From positions 1-16,621 of the forward strand of contig JAIRZS010000266.1 in the NCBI GenBank assembly GCA_031267115.1: DNA of 16,621 bases, read 5' to 3'. The stretch comes from Treponema sp. Its GTDB lineage: Bacteria; Spirochaetota; Spirochaetia; Treponematales; Breznakiellaceae. The translations under genes and the position numbers were made by a program. Each line of letters opens with the position of its first letter. The first letter of the stretch is position 1. This document shows positions 5,626 through 12,701 of the stretch, one piece after another. A model generated the notes under the pieces. That model worked only from the letters and a program-made list of their open reading frames with translations, searched no databases and had not been told where the DNA came from.

Positions 5626-7218
5626 ATGGAAAGGATCGTGTTCAGCTTTTTGGGGACCAATGTGGACAGGGGGGCCGGGACGGGGCGCTGGAAAAAGTGG
5701 CGGCCCACGGTATCGCTTTTCCGGCACCGGGATTTCAGGATAAACGAATTCCACCTGATTTACGACACCCATTTTGACGCTACGGCCCGGACCGTGCTGG
5801 AGGATATTGCCAGAATATCGCCCGCGACAAAGATCGTGACCCATATTCTGGAATTTGCCAATCCCTGGGATTTCCAGGAGGTTTACGAAAAGCTCTTTGT
5901 CCTCTGCAAATCCGTCCGCTTCGATCCTGATGCGAACGAATACCTTTTCCATATCAGCACCGGCACCCATGTGGCCCAGATATGCATTTTCCTCCTCTCG
6001 GAAACCAGGCATTTCCCCGGCAAGCTGCTGCAGGCGCTTCCGTCAAGGGACGGGCCGGCGCGGGCGAAAGAAGCGGGGAGCTACTATGTGGTGGATCTGG
6101 ATATATCCAGGTACGACAGGATAGCGAACCGTTTCCGCAGGGAAACGGACAAGGATATTGCCTTTCTGAAATCCGGCATTGATACGAAGCACGGGCGGTT
6201 CAACTCGCTTATTGAACGGATCGAGCAGGTGGCTATTAACAGCCCCAGGCCTATTCTGCTTACCGGCGCTACGGGTACGGGGAAGTCCCGCCTTGCCCGG
6301 CAGATTTACGCGCTCAAGAAACAGCGGGCCAATTTGTCAGGAAAATACGTGGAGCTTAACTGCGGGACTCTGCGCGGGGACGCCGCTATGTCGGCCCTTT
6401 TCGGCCATGTCAAGGGCGCCTATACCGGGGCTGTTTCCGACCGGAAGGGCTTTCTGGCCCAGGCCGACAAGGGCCTTGTTTTCTTGGACGAGATTGGGGA
6501 ACTGGGCCTTGACGAGCAGACGCTCTTGCTGCGGGCCATTGAGGAGAAGAAATTCTTCCCCTACGGCTCCGACAGGGAAACCGCCAGCAGTTTCCAGATT
6601 ATCTGCGGTACCAACAGGGACCTGCTTGAGGCTGTACGGGAAGGGCGTTTCAGGGACGATCTTCTGGCCCGGATCAATCTCTGGACCTTTTCCCTGCCCC
6701 CGCTGAAAGACCGCCCGGAGGACATACTTCCCAACATCGAATACGAACTCGGCATCCGGGAAAAGGAAACCGGCATACACTGTACCTTTAATAAAGAGGC
6801 GCTGGACCAGTACCTTGTCTTTGCCCAGTCTCCCGAAGCCCTTTGGAAAGCCAACTTCCGCGATCTTAACGGCTCCATAGAACGGATGTGTACCCTGGCT
6901 ATGGGCGCCCGCATCAACGCCGCCGACGTAAGCGCGGAGATCGAGCGCCTGCGGGCTTCCTGGGGCATGCAGGCAAATGCGGCGCCGCGCGGGGAACCGT
7001 CAAAATTCAAGGAACTGCTTTCCGGCCTGGATGATTTTGACCGCATACAGCTTGAGGGCGTCCTTGGGATCTGCGGCGAATGTACGAGTATTGCTGAAGC
7101 GGGCAGGAGGCTCTACGCCGTATCCAGGGGTAAAAAAACGGGAAAGCAGAATGACACGGACCGCCTGAAAAAATACCTGCAAAAATTCGGCCTTGACTGG
7201 AACGCGGTAAAAGCCTGA
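5626..7218 (+). CDS. rtcR: RtcR-type sigma-54-dependent transcriptional activator
   Basis: This 530-residue protein aligns by eye along its whole length with Escherichia coli RtcR. An N-terminal CARF-type sensor domain (about 1-180) has SFLGTNVDRGAG, NPWDFQEVYEKL and the core HISTGTHVAQIC (109-120). An AAA+ sigma-54 activator domain (about 185-445) has Walker A GATGTGKS (214-221), the sigma-54-contacting loop GAYTGA (264-269), Walker B VFLDEIGE (285-292) and FRDDLLARINLWTFSLPPL. The C-terminal DNA-binding region is about 470-530. RtcR normally senses damaged or cyclic-phosphate RNA and activates the RNA-repair genes rtcBA. Neither is in this window, so the target must lie elsewhere. ATG 5626 aligns with the E. 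coli N-terminus; ATG 5608 adds six residues. No Shine-Dalgarno precedes either. The gene ends 15 bases from the convergent deacylase gene. Confidence 0.93.
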   Translation: MERIVFSFLGTNVDRGAGTGRWKKWRPTVSLFRHRDFRINEFHLIYDTHFDATARTVLEDIARISPATKIVTHILEFANPWDFQEVYEKLFVLCKSVRFDPDANEYLFHISTGTHVAQICIFLLSETRHFPGKLLQALPSRDGPARAKEAGSYYVVDLDISRYDRIANRFRRETDKDIAFLKSGIDTKHGRFNSLIERIEQVAINSPRPILLTGATGTGKSRLARQIYALKKQRANLSGKYVELNCGTLRGDAAMSALFGHVKGAYTGAVSDRKGFLAQADKGLVFLDEIGELGLDEQTLLLRAIEEKKFFPYGSDRETASSFQIICGTNRDLLEAVREGRFRDDLLARINLWTFSLPPLKDRPEDILPNIEYELGIREKETGIHCTFNKEALDQYLVFAQSPEALWKANFRDLNGSIERMCTLAMGARINAADVSAEIERLRASWGMQANAAPRGEPSKFKELLSGLDDFDRIQLEGVLGICGECTSIAEAGRRLYAVSRGKKTGKQNDTDRLKKYLQKFGLDWNAVKA

Positions 7219-7233
7219 AACCGGACTTCTTTG

Positions 7234-8607
7234 CTACAGCCTCTTGAGGCACTTGCCGGCAAAAACCCCGGGGACGCGTTTTTCGTTTTCAATGGAAAGG
7301 ACTCCGTTGACAAAAACATGCCTCACGCCCTCGGGCGGCGTGTCGGGGTTTCCCGAACCGGGGAAGTCCGCGCGTTCGCGCAGGCGGTCCCAGTCCAGGA
7401 CAACCAGGTCCGCGTCGGCGCCCGGCGCGACACGGCCCTTGCCGGCGCAGCCCATAGCCTGCGCGGGGATCAGGGTGCAGCGCCGCAGGGCCTCTCCAAG
7501 CGAAAGCTGCTTTCTTTCCTTAACCATTACCCGGAAAAACAGGGGGTACGTCGCCGCGCCCTGCGGGTGCCCCTGCCCGGGGGGATTCCCGATGCAATCG
7601 GTGGATACCATCATATCTTTAAGGGAATAGGCGGTAAAAACATCTTCCGGCCGGCCGGGATCGTAAATCAGGCTATCTTCGGGAAAATCGCGGCGTATTT
7701 CAAGGTACTTTTCAACATCAAGGAACTGCCCCGCATATTTCCCGGTAGCGGCGCGGAACCTGTCGAAACGGAAATTCCTGTCGCCTATAATATATTTTTC
7801 GCCAAACACCGGGCTGCCCGCGCCGGTGGCATAGGCGGTATACATCCCGCTGTCCGCCCAAACATCAACGCCTTTAGCCCGGTAGCTGTCTATAATCTCC
7901 ATTGCCCTTTTGAGGGAATCCCCGACAAACATATACACCAAATGGGAGATGATGAGCCGGACGCCGAATTTTACCCCCAGCTCGAGAAAGTCCGCAAGAG
8001 AATCGGTGTCGCCGGGATAGCGGGACCCTATATGGGCGGCAACAAGCCTGTCGGCGCGGGAGGCGGATGACGCCATTTCTTCCAGTTCTTCCATGGACGC
8101 GCCCGGGGTATATTCTATTCCGAATGAAATTCCCCAGGCGCCCATTGAAAAGTCTTCCGCCACAAAATCCTTCATCTTCCCGGCCTGATCTTTTGACGCG
8201 CCCCGGTAAACGTCCTCCTGCCCGGCTTTTTCCCTGAGCGTAGTAAGGCCCGCCAGTTCCGCCTGGTTGACAGGATAACCGGACGATTCAAATTCGCCAA
8301 AAAAAGTTTCAAAATCAACAGGGCCCATGCCGCAGTTCCCGCTTAAAACAGTGGTTACGCCCATGGCCAAAAGTTTTTCCGCGCAAGGAATGTCGTTATC
8401 GCTGTGCGCGTGAACATCGATAAAGCCGGGGACCAGCAGCCCGCCTTCCGCGTCAAGTACCTTCGCCGCGTTTTGCTTTGCCGTAACGCCGGGGGGATAG
8501 ATATCCGCGATTTTTCCGCCGGAGATTCCAAGGCCGCCCTTAAAATCCCGGCCGCTCTCAGGATCGATGATACGCGCATTCGTGACAAGATAGTCCAGTG
8601 TAGCCAA
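7234..8607 (-). CDS. N-acyl-D-amino-acid deacylase (D-aminoacylase) family amidohydrolase
   Basis: This 457-residue protein has an amidohydrolase-superfamily fold. A small N-terminal beta region ends in LLVPGFIDVHAHSDND with metal-site His66 and His68. SGNCGMG (89-95) carries Cys92, the characteristic metal-ligand Cys of D-aminoacylases. AHIGSRYPGD (His192) and IISHL (His222) follow, then STDC with the expected catalytic Asp337. The C-terminal DADLVVLDWD and VFVNGVL strands are typical of the family. Family members remove the acyl group from N-acyl-D-amino acids or act on related cyclic amides; the substrate here cannot be read. I could not identify a residue matching the last histidine ligand (His250 of the Alcaligenes enzyme). 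The start is TTG, supported by GGAGG six bases upstream (8618-8614) and a strong promoter at 8640-8667. It is divergent from the NeuB-like gene. Confidence 0.85.
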   Translation of the reverse strand: MATLDYLVTNARIIDPESGRDFKGGLGISGGKIADIYPPGVTAKQNAAKVLDAEGGLLVPGFIDVHAHSDNDIPCAEKLLAMGVTTVLSGNCGMGPVDFETFFGEFESSGYPVNQAELAGLTTLREKAGQEDVYRGASKDQAGKMKDFVAEDFSMGAWGISFGIEYTPGASMEELEEMASSASRADRLVAAHIGSRYPGDTDSLADFLELGVKFGVRLIISHLVYMFVGDSLKRAMEIIDSYRAKGVDVWADSGMYTAYATGAGSPVFGEKYIIGDRNFRFDRFRAATGKYAGQFLDVEKYLEIRRDFPEDSLIYDPGRPEDVFTAYSLKDMMVSTDCIGNPPGQGHPQGAATYPLFFRVMVKERKQLSLGEALRRCTLIPAQAMGCAGKGRVAPGADADLVVLDWDRLRERADFPGSGNPDTPPEGVRHVFVNGVLSIENEKRVPGVFAGKCLKRL

Positions 8608-8639
8608 ATACTTCCTCCAAAGAAAAATTTTACCGGTTT

Positions 8640-8667
8640 ATTATACAAAAAAACCGTTTTTTGTCTA
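8640..8667 (-). promoter_or_regulatory. Promoter of the deacylase gene with an operator-like palindrome
   Basis: On the minus strand TAGACA (8667-8662), 16 bases and TATAAT (8645-8640) closely match the sigma-70 consensus, giving a leader of about 25 bases that contains the GGAGG site. The spacer is almost entirely the palindrome ACAAAAAA-ACCG-TTTTTTGT (8645-8664), positioned for a repressor. Confidence 0.6.
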
Positions 8668-8723
8668 TGGGATACGGGAAAAACAGGGCGCCGGCGTTTA
8701 TTTTCATGTTCCGGGAAAAAGCA

Positions 8724-8845
8724 ACAGGACACCGCAAGAATTTTTCAGGGGTCCTGTCCGGGGGTAAAAGTCCCTCCTTACGGAGGGCGCTTTTCCCCCG
8801 GCATTTATGCCGAGGCCACCCCTCGCTGCAATTTTCCGGTGTCCT
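8724..8845. other. Structured multi-hairpin segment with terminal inverted repeats
   Basis: AGGACACCG (8726-8734) pairs with CGGTGTCCT (8837-8845) to enclose several hairpins: CCGGGGG-AAAAG-CCCTCC (8758-8777) with GGAGGG-CTTTT-CCCCCGG (8782-8801, loop TTAC), GCAT/ATGC (8801-8810) and CGAGG/CCTCG (8811-8825). Alternatively ACAGGACACC (8724-8733) pairs with GGGGTCCTGT (8748-8757), one mismatch, which excludes the closing stem. It occupies much of the 304-base divergent gap. It could be a small non-autonomous element (MITE-like, terminal repeats continuing into an AAAATT-type tail) or a structured leader; I do not recognise a known RNA family. Confidence 0.5.
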
Positions 8846-8896
8846 TTCACTGGTCAGTAAAACAGAGAATTGCTGGGAAAAACGCGCTATACCGGT

Positions 8897-8902
8897 TATA
8901 AT
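8897..8902 (+). promoter_or_regulatory. Perfect TATAAT -10 box before the NeuB-like gene
   Basis: TATAAT ends nine bases before the ATG at 8912, so the transcript would start only about three bases upstream of it. No good -35 box is visible at 16-18 bases, so the promoter is provisional. Confidence 0.35.
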
Positions 8903-8911
8903 AGTAAGACT

Positions 8912-10015
8912 ATGGAAAAAACATTCAGCGCCGGAGGCAAAATCTACAGCGCGGAAAACCCGCTGATTATCGCGGAGATTGGGACCTCGCACGGGGCGGA
9001 CGCCGGGAAGGCCCGGGAGCTGGTGGATGCCGCGGCCGAGGCGGGGGCCGGCTGCGTCAAATTCCAGATGGTCTACGCCGATGAAATACTCCACCCGAAT
9101 ACAGGGCAGGTGGAGCTTCCGGGCGGCATGACACAGCTCTACGATTCCTTTAAAAAACTGGAAGCCCCGCCCCAATTCTTCGCAGACGCAAAGGAACATG
9201 CCGAAAAGCGGGGGCTGCTCTTTCTCTGCACTCCCTTTGGGGAAAGAAGCGCGGCGGAGCTTGCGGCCCTTGATCCCGCGCTTTTCAAGATAGCCTCCCC
9301 GGAACTTAACTACACCGCCCTGCTTGCGCGGATAGCCGGTTACAACAAACCAACGCTGCTCTCGTCAGGGGTTTCCCGGCTCGGCGATATTGAGGAGGCG
9401 CTTGAAATACTGCGCGGCATACCGGTCTGCCTGCTCCACTGCGTCACCGCCTACCCTGCCCCGGAAACGGACTACAACCTGCGGGTCCTGAAAAGCCTCC
9501 GCGCAATATTCGGGACAAGCGCCGGGGTAAGCGATCACAGCCTTGACCCGGAACTGGTGCCGTCCCTCGCGGTCGCGATGGGCGGCGCTGTTATTGAGAA
9601 GCACTTCTGCCTTTCCCGGAAAGACGGCGGCCTGGACGACCCTATAGCCCTGCCCCCCGGCGACTTCAGGCGCATGGTCCGGGCCGTTAAAAGGGCGGCG
9701 GGCATGGAAAGCGCCGCGCTTGTCGCCTGCCTTGCCCGCGAGCGCGGCGCGGCTTTGGTGGAAGCGGTTCTCGGCGACGGCGTGAAAAGGCTCGCCCCCT
9801 CCGAGCGGGCGAACTACGAAAGGACCAGGCGCTCGCTTCACGCGCTGCGGGATATCGCCCAGGGGGAGCTTATCCGCGCGGATATGTTCGGCGCGCTTAG
9901 AACGGAGAAGATCCTGCGGCCCGGCCTCCCCCCTTCATGGGCGGAGCGGATAACCGGAAGGACGGCCCGGCAGTTCATCCCTGCCGGGGAAGGGATACGC
10001 TTCGAGGATGTGTAG
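8912..10015 (+). CDS. NeuB/SpsE-like N-acetylneuraminate synthase family protein with C-terminal SAF domain
   Basis: This 367-residue protein is a little longer than typical NeuB (about 345). The synthase barrel (about 1-270) shows IAEIGTSHG (20-28), KFQ (50-52), LCTPFGERS (105-113), FKIASPELN (125-133), LLSSGVS (149-155), LLHCVTAYP (174-182), GVSDHS (205-210) and IEKHF with metal-ligand-type His231. A C-terminal antifreeze-like SAF domain (about 300-367) begins RRSLHALRDIAQGELI. The family condenses phosphoenolpyruvate with an amino sugar to make sialic, legionaminic or pseudaminic acid. After EKHF, most members have a GPDH-type stretch; here it is GLDDPIALPP, so the substrate may differ. 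No CMP-transferase (NeuA) or epimerase gene is adjacent. The ATG at 8912 matches the family N-terminus; an in-frame TTG at 8870 has no support. No Shine-Dalgarno is visible. Confidence 0.85.
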   Translation: MEKTFSAGGKIYSAENPLIIAEIGTSHGADAGKARELVDAAAEAGAGCVKFQMVYADEILHPNTGQVELPGGMTQLYDSFKKLEAPPQFFADAKEHAEKRGLLFLCTPFGERSAAELAALDPALFKIASPELNYTALLARIAGYNKPTLLSSGVSRLGDIEEALEILRGIPVCLLHCVTAYPAPETDYNLRVLKSLRAIFGTSAGVSDHSLDPELVPSLAVAMGGAVIEKHFCLSRKDGGLDDPIALPPGDFRRMVRAVKRAAGMESAALVACLARERGAALVEAVLGDGVKRLAPSERANYERTRRSLHALRDIAQGELIRADMFGALRTEKILRPGLPPSWAERITGRTARQFIPAGEGIRFEDV

Positions 10016-10060
10016 CGGGACCAGCGGATCGATTAGGCTAAAAAATATGCTTTGGTATTT

Positions 10061-10179
10061 GAGGCTGTTCCAAAATGTCAGATTTTGGAACAGCTTCCCT
10101 GGATTTAATGGAAAAACCGGGCTTTTGACCGGTTTTTCCAAGAGCTTGTCCAAAACCAACCGGGTTTTGGAACAAGCTC
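10061..10179. repeat. Triple-hairpin element, copy 2
   Basis: The first hairpin is GAGGCTGTTCCAAAAT/ATTTTGGAACAGCTTC (10061-10097, one G-T wobble). The second is GGAAAAACCGG/CCGGTTTTTCC (10110-10139, perfect 11 bp). The third is GAGCTTGTCCAAAACC/GGTTTTGGAACAAGCTC (10142-10179, one bulge, loop AACCG). As at 5190-5305, the outer hairpins resemble each other, the middle one differs, and the last loop is AACCG. The first hairpin ends 81 bases after the NeuB-like stop, so it may also act as the transcript's 3' end. Confidence 0.8.
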
Positions 10180-10180
10180 A

Positions 10181-10220
10181 TTTTACCGCAAAGTCGAAAA
10201 AGTCAAAGAAGTAGAAAAAA
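10181..10220 (+). repeat. ACCGCAAAGTCGAA-type short repeat, copy b
   Basis: TTTTACCGCAAAGTCGAAAA is followed by AGTCAAAGAAGTAGAAAAAA, one base after the third hairpin of the triple-hairpin element. Confidence 0.85.
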
Positions 10221-10354
10221 GAAGGCGAAAATGCTTTTTTTCTTAACTTGCGTTCGATGGAGAAAGACCCAAGCCACGCTATGCTGTTCGTGAGGTTTCG
10301 GGCTAAAGCCCGGTGGTTAAATTTCCCGAAATTCCGCAGGCAAAATTCCAACCG

Positions 10355-11071
10355 CTAAATGCCGGGCCGTATGAGCAGCAGGTGCCGCTCCTCGTTGAGG
10401 AAGGGGACCGGGCAGGGCAGCGGTTCCCAGGAAAGGGGGCCGCCCCCGGCTTTGAGGGCCGCCTCCAAAGACCGCATTTCCCCGGCAATGCTGTCCATGC
10501 GGCCCTTCCAGGCGGCCAGCGCCCGCCCGGAAGATTCACCGCCTGCCCGCAGGAGCCGGCTTAGGGCGCGGTACATGGGCGGGTCAAGGGGCCGGAAGGC
10601 GCGGAAGACAACCAGGTCAAAGCGGCCGCCTTCGGCCTTCTCGATTTCCCGTTCCTCCGCGCCAAGGCCGGGCAATCCCAGAATCGCCAGGGTATTGCGG
10701 AGGAATCCCGCGCGGCGGCCCATACGGTCTATCAGGGTCAGGGCGGCGCGCGCGGGGGCAAGGCAGACCGCGAGCGGTATGCCCGGGAGCCCGGCCCCGG
10801 AACCCGCGTCCGCGATTGCGGGGGCCTCTATGCCGGCAAGCGTCCGGGCGATGATCCCCAGGGGCGCAAGCGAATCCAGTATGTGCCGCGTGACAAGCTC
10901 CTCCCGGCTTCCGGCGGACACGAGGCCGTACGCGCCGTTGAACAGTTCAATTTCCGCGATATATTTTTCGAGCAGCGATACTACCGTCTCCAGGCGGGGG
11001 GCGATCAGGGCGGCAATGTCCCTGTCGCCTTCGCAGAGCCTTGCCAGGCCGCCGCGCAGTATGTCCGTCAT
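10355..11071 (-). CDS. rsmG: 16S rRNA (guanine-N7) methyltransferase RsmG (GidB)
   Basis: This 238-residue protein is slightly longer than E. coli RsmG (207). It transfers a methyl group from S-adenosylmethionine to N7 of G527 in 16S rRNA. It shows RHILDSL (62-68), the S-adenosylmethionine loop IADAGSGAGLPGIPLA (86-101), LIDRMGRRAGFLRN (113-126) and FRAFRPLD (156-163), all in family order. The ATG at 11071 follows GAGGAGGG with good spacing. It is often next to mnmG in other bacteria; here it lies downstream of trkH in the same direction, separated by 184 bases carrying two short repeats. The Ala/Gly/Arg-rich composition fits its neighbours. Confidence 0.93.
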   Translation of the reverse strand: MTDILRGGLARLCEGDRDIAALIAPRLETVVSLLEKYIAEIELFNGAYGLVSAGSREELVTRHILDSLAPLGIIARTLAGIEAPAIADAGSGAGLPGIPLAVCLAPARAALTLIDRMGRRAGFLRNTLAILGLPGLGAEEREIEKAEGGRFDLVVFRAFRPLDPPMYRALSRLLRAGGESSGRALAAWKGRMDSIAGEMRSLEAALKAGGGPLSWEPLPCPVPFLNEERHLLLIRPGI

Positions 11072-11102
11072 GGAATTTCCCTCCTCAAAACACGCTTTGG
11101 AA

Positions 11103-11187
11103 TTTTACCGCAAAGTCGAAAAGTCAAAGAAATAGAAAATCGGCACTTCCCTATATTCTTTTTCGACTTTTTCGACTTCGTGGTTAT
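11103..11187. repeat. Inverted pair of ACCGCAAAGTCGAA-type repeats, copies c and d
   Basis: Copy c (11103-11139, +) is TTTTACCGCAAAGTCGAAAA continuing AGTCAAAGAAATAGAAA. Copy d (11155-11187, -) reads ATAACCACGAAGTCGAAAAA continuing GTCGAAAAAGAAT. They face each other across about 15 bases, so the pair can fold into one long, imperfect stem in the rsmG leader or trkH trailer. Confidence 0.8.
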
Positions 11188-11255
11188 TTCTTCTTTAACT
11201 TTCTGTAATTCCTCATATCACTGGTTTTAGTCCAGTCAATCCACTATCGCTGTCA

Positions 11256-12701
11256 TCATTTTCTCCAGAATTCCGGAACGAACAGGATCAAAACGGTCCA
11301 CAGTTCCAGGCGGCCGGCGATCATGATAAAAGAGTAAAAATACTTTAACGCGGCGGGGAACGCGCCGTAACCGGAGGCCGGCCCGGCCGCGCCGAATCCT
11401 ATGCCGATATTGCCGGTCATCGCCAGGGCCGTACAGAAACTGGAAAAGGCATCAACCCCCAGCGCGGCGCTTACCAGGGCTGTGATGAATACAGTGACCA
11501 CATAAATGCACACAAAACCCGCCGCCCCATAGACTACGTCCTTCCGGCCCACCTTCCTGTTGAGCCGGACGCCGAAGATTCCCTGGGGGTAGAGTATGCC
11601 CATAAACTCATTCCCAAGCTGCTTCCAAAGCACGACATGGCGTATCACCTTAATGCCCCCGGCGGTAGAGCCGGAACAGCCGCCTACAAACATGAGGGCG
11701 AACAGCACGGCCTGCGCCAAAACCGGCCATGCCTCGTAATCGGCAATAACGCTCCCGCTTGTGGAAAGAACCGAAGCCGCCTGGTAAGAGCCGTAACGCA
11801 GCGCCCGGCCTGCCGAGCCGTAATGGGGAACCAGCGCGGCGCTTATAAGAACTGCCGCTATTATGAATATCAAAAAGTACGCGCGGCCTTCGCTGTTTTT
11901 ATACACTTCCCGGAATTTGAGGCGGGAGAGCCGGTAGTAGAGATTGAAATTGAGAGCCGCGAGCAGCATGAACACTGTCGAAACGCCGTCGATAAAAGCG
12001 GAATTGTAAAAGGAGATGCCGGCGTTCTTTGTGCTTATGCCGCCGGTGGCTATCACGGGCAGGGCGTGGCACAGGGCGTCGAACCAGCCCATGCCGCCGA
12101 TTATGTAAAACAGGAACAGAGCCGCGGTCAGGCCCAGGTAAAAAAACCAAAGTATCTTGGCAGTATGGGTAATCTTGGGAGTTACCCTCTCCTTTTCCGG
12201 GCCGGTAAGCTCCGCCTTGACAAGCTGGAAAGCGCCCACGCCGAACAGGGGAAGGAACGCCACGGTCAGAACCACAATACCTATACCGCCGAACCAGTGG
12301 GTAAGGCTGCGCCAGAGCAAAAGCGGCCGCGGCAGGGCCTCAATATCGCCGATAGCGGTAGCCCCGGTAGTGGTAAAACCGCAGGAACTTTCAAAAACCG
12401 CGTCACAAAAACTGATGCCGCGCCCGGAAAGGTAATAGGGAAAAGCCCCCAAAAGACAGCAAAGCACCCAGGCGAGGAACACAAGCAGGAAGCCGTCCTT
12501 GTAACCAAAACGCACAGGCCGTTTCCGGGTGATAAAGGCGGCGGGCAGGGCCGCGAGCAGCGCCGCGCCCAGGGGCAGGCAGAAAGCGCGGGCCGTGATC
12601 AGGTCCCCGAGCGCCAGCGCGTAAACAAGCGGGAAGATCATGGCCAGGGCCGTGACGCCGAGAAGGAAAATGACGGGCCGCAGATGGGGAAGGCGTATCA
12701 T
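11256..12701 (-). CDS. trkH: Potassium uptake channel subunit TrkH
   Basis: This 481-residue inner-membrane protein has four repeated membrane-pore-membrane units, as in the TrkH/KtrB family. The four selectivity-filter segments are all recognisable: TTTGAT (110-115), ATGGIST (218-224), STSGS (313-317) and MTGNIG (428-433). GGCSGSTAGGIKVIRHV (340-356) is the conserved loop of the third repeat. Potassium passes through the pore under control of the cytoplasmic TrkA ring. The ATG shares four bases with the trkA stop (ATGA), a sign of translational coupling, and has no ribosome site of its own. The last gene of the probable aroA-trkA-trkH transcript, it is followed by a 184-base gap before rsmG; I see no clear terminator. 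Confidence 0.95.
   Translation of the reverse strand: MIRLPHLRPVIFLLGVTALAMIFPLVYALALGDLITARAFCLPLGAALLAALPAAFITRKRPVRFGYKDGFLLVFLAWVLCCLLGAFPYYLSGRGISFCDAVFESSCGFTTTGATAIGDIEALPRPLLLWRSLTHWFGGIGIVVLTVAFLPLFGVGAFQLVKAELTGPEKERVTPKITHTAKILWFFYLGLTAALFLFYIIGGMGWFDALCHALPVIATGGISTKNAGISFYNSAFIDGVSTVFMLLAALNFNLYYRLSRLKFREVYKNSEGRAYFLIFIIAAVLISAALVPHYGSAGRALRYGSYQAASVLSTSGSVIADYEAWPVLAQAVLFALMFVGGCSGSTAGGIKVIRHVVLWKQLGNEFMGILYPQGIFGVRLNRKVGRKDVVYGAAGFVCIYVVTVFITALVSAALGVDAFSSFCTALAMTGNIGIGFGAAGPASGYGAFPAALKYFYSFIMIAGRLELWTVLILFVPEFWRK

Larger units (their letters stand above)
10016..10354. other. Intergenic region between the NeuB-like gene and rsmG
   Basis: No gene is seen. It begins with the shared 15-mer GATTAGGCTAAAAAA (10031), then the triple-hairpin element, a short ACCGCAAAGTCG repeat, and a tail with a small hairpin CGGGCT/AGCCCG (10299-10312, loop AA). 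That hairpin lacks a T-run on either strand and is a poor terminator. Confidence 0.6.

Noticed and set aside
7231..8070. 279-residue plus-strand open frame
   Set aside because: Antisense of the deacylase gene; a by-product of GC-rich codon use.
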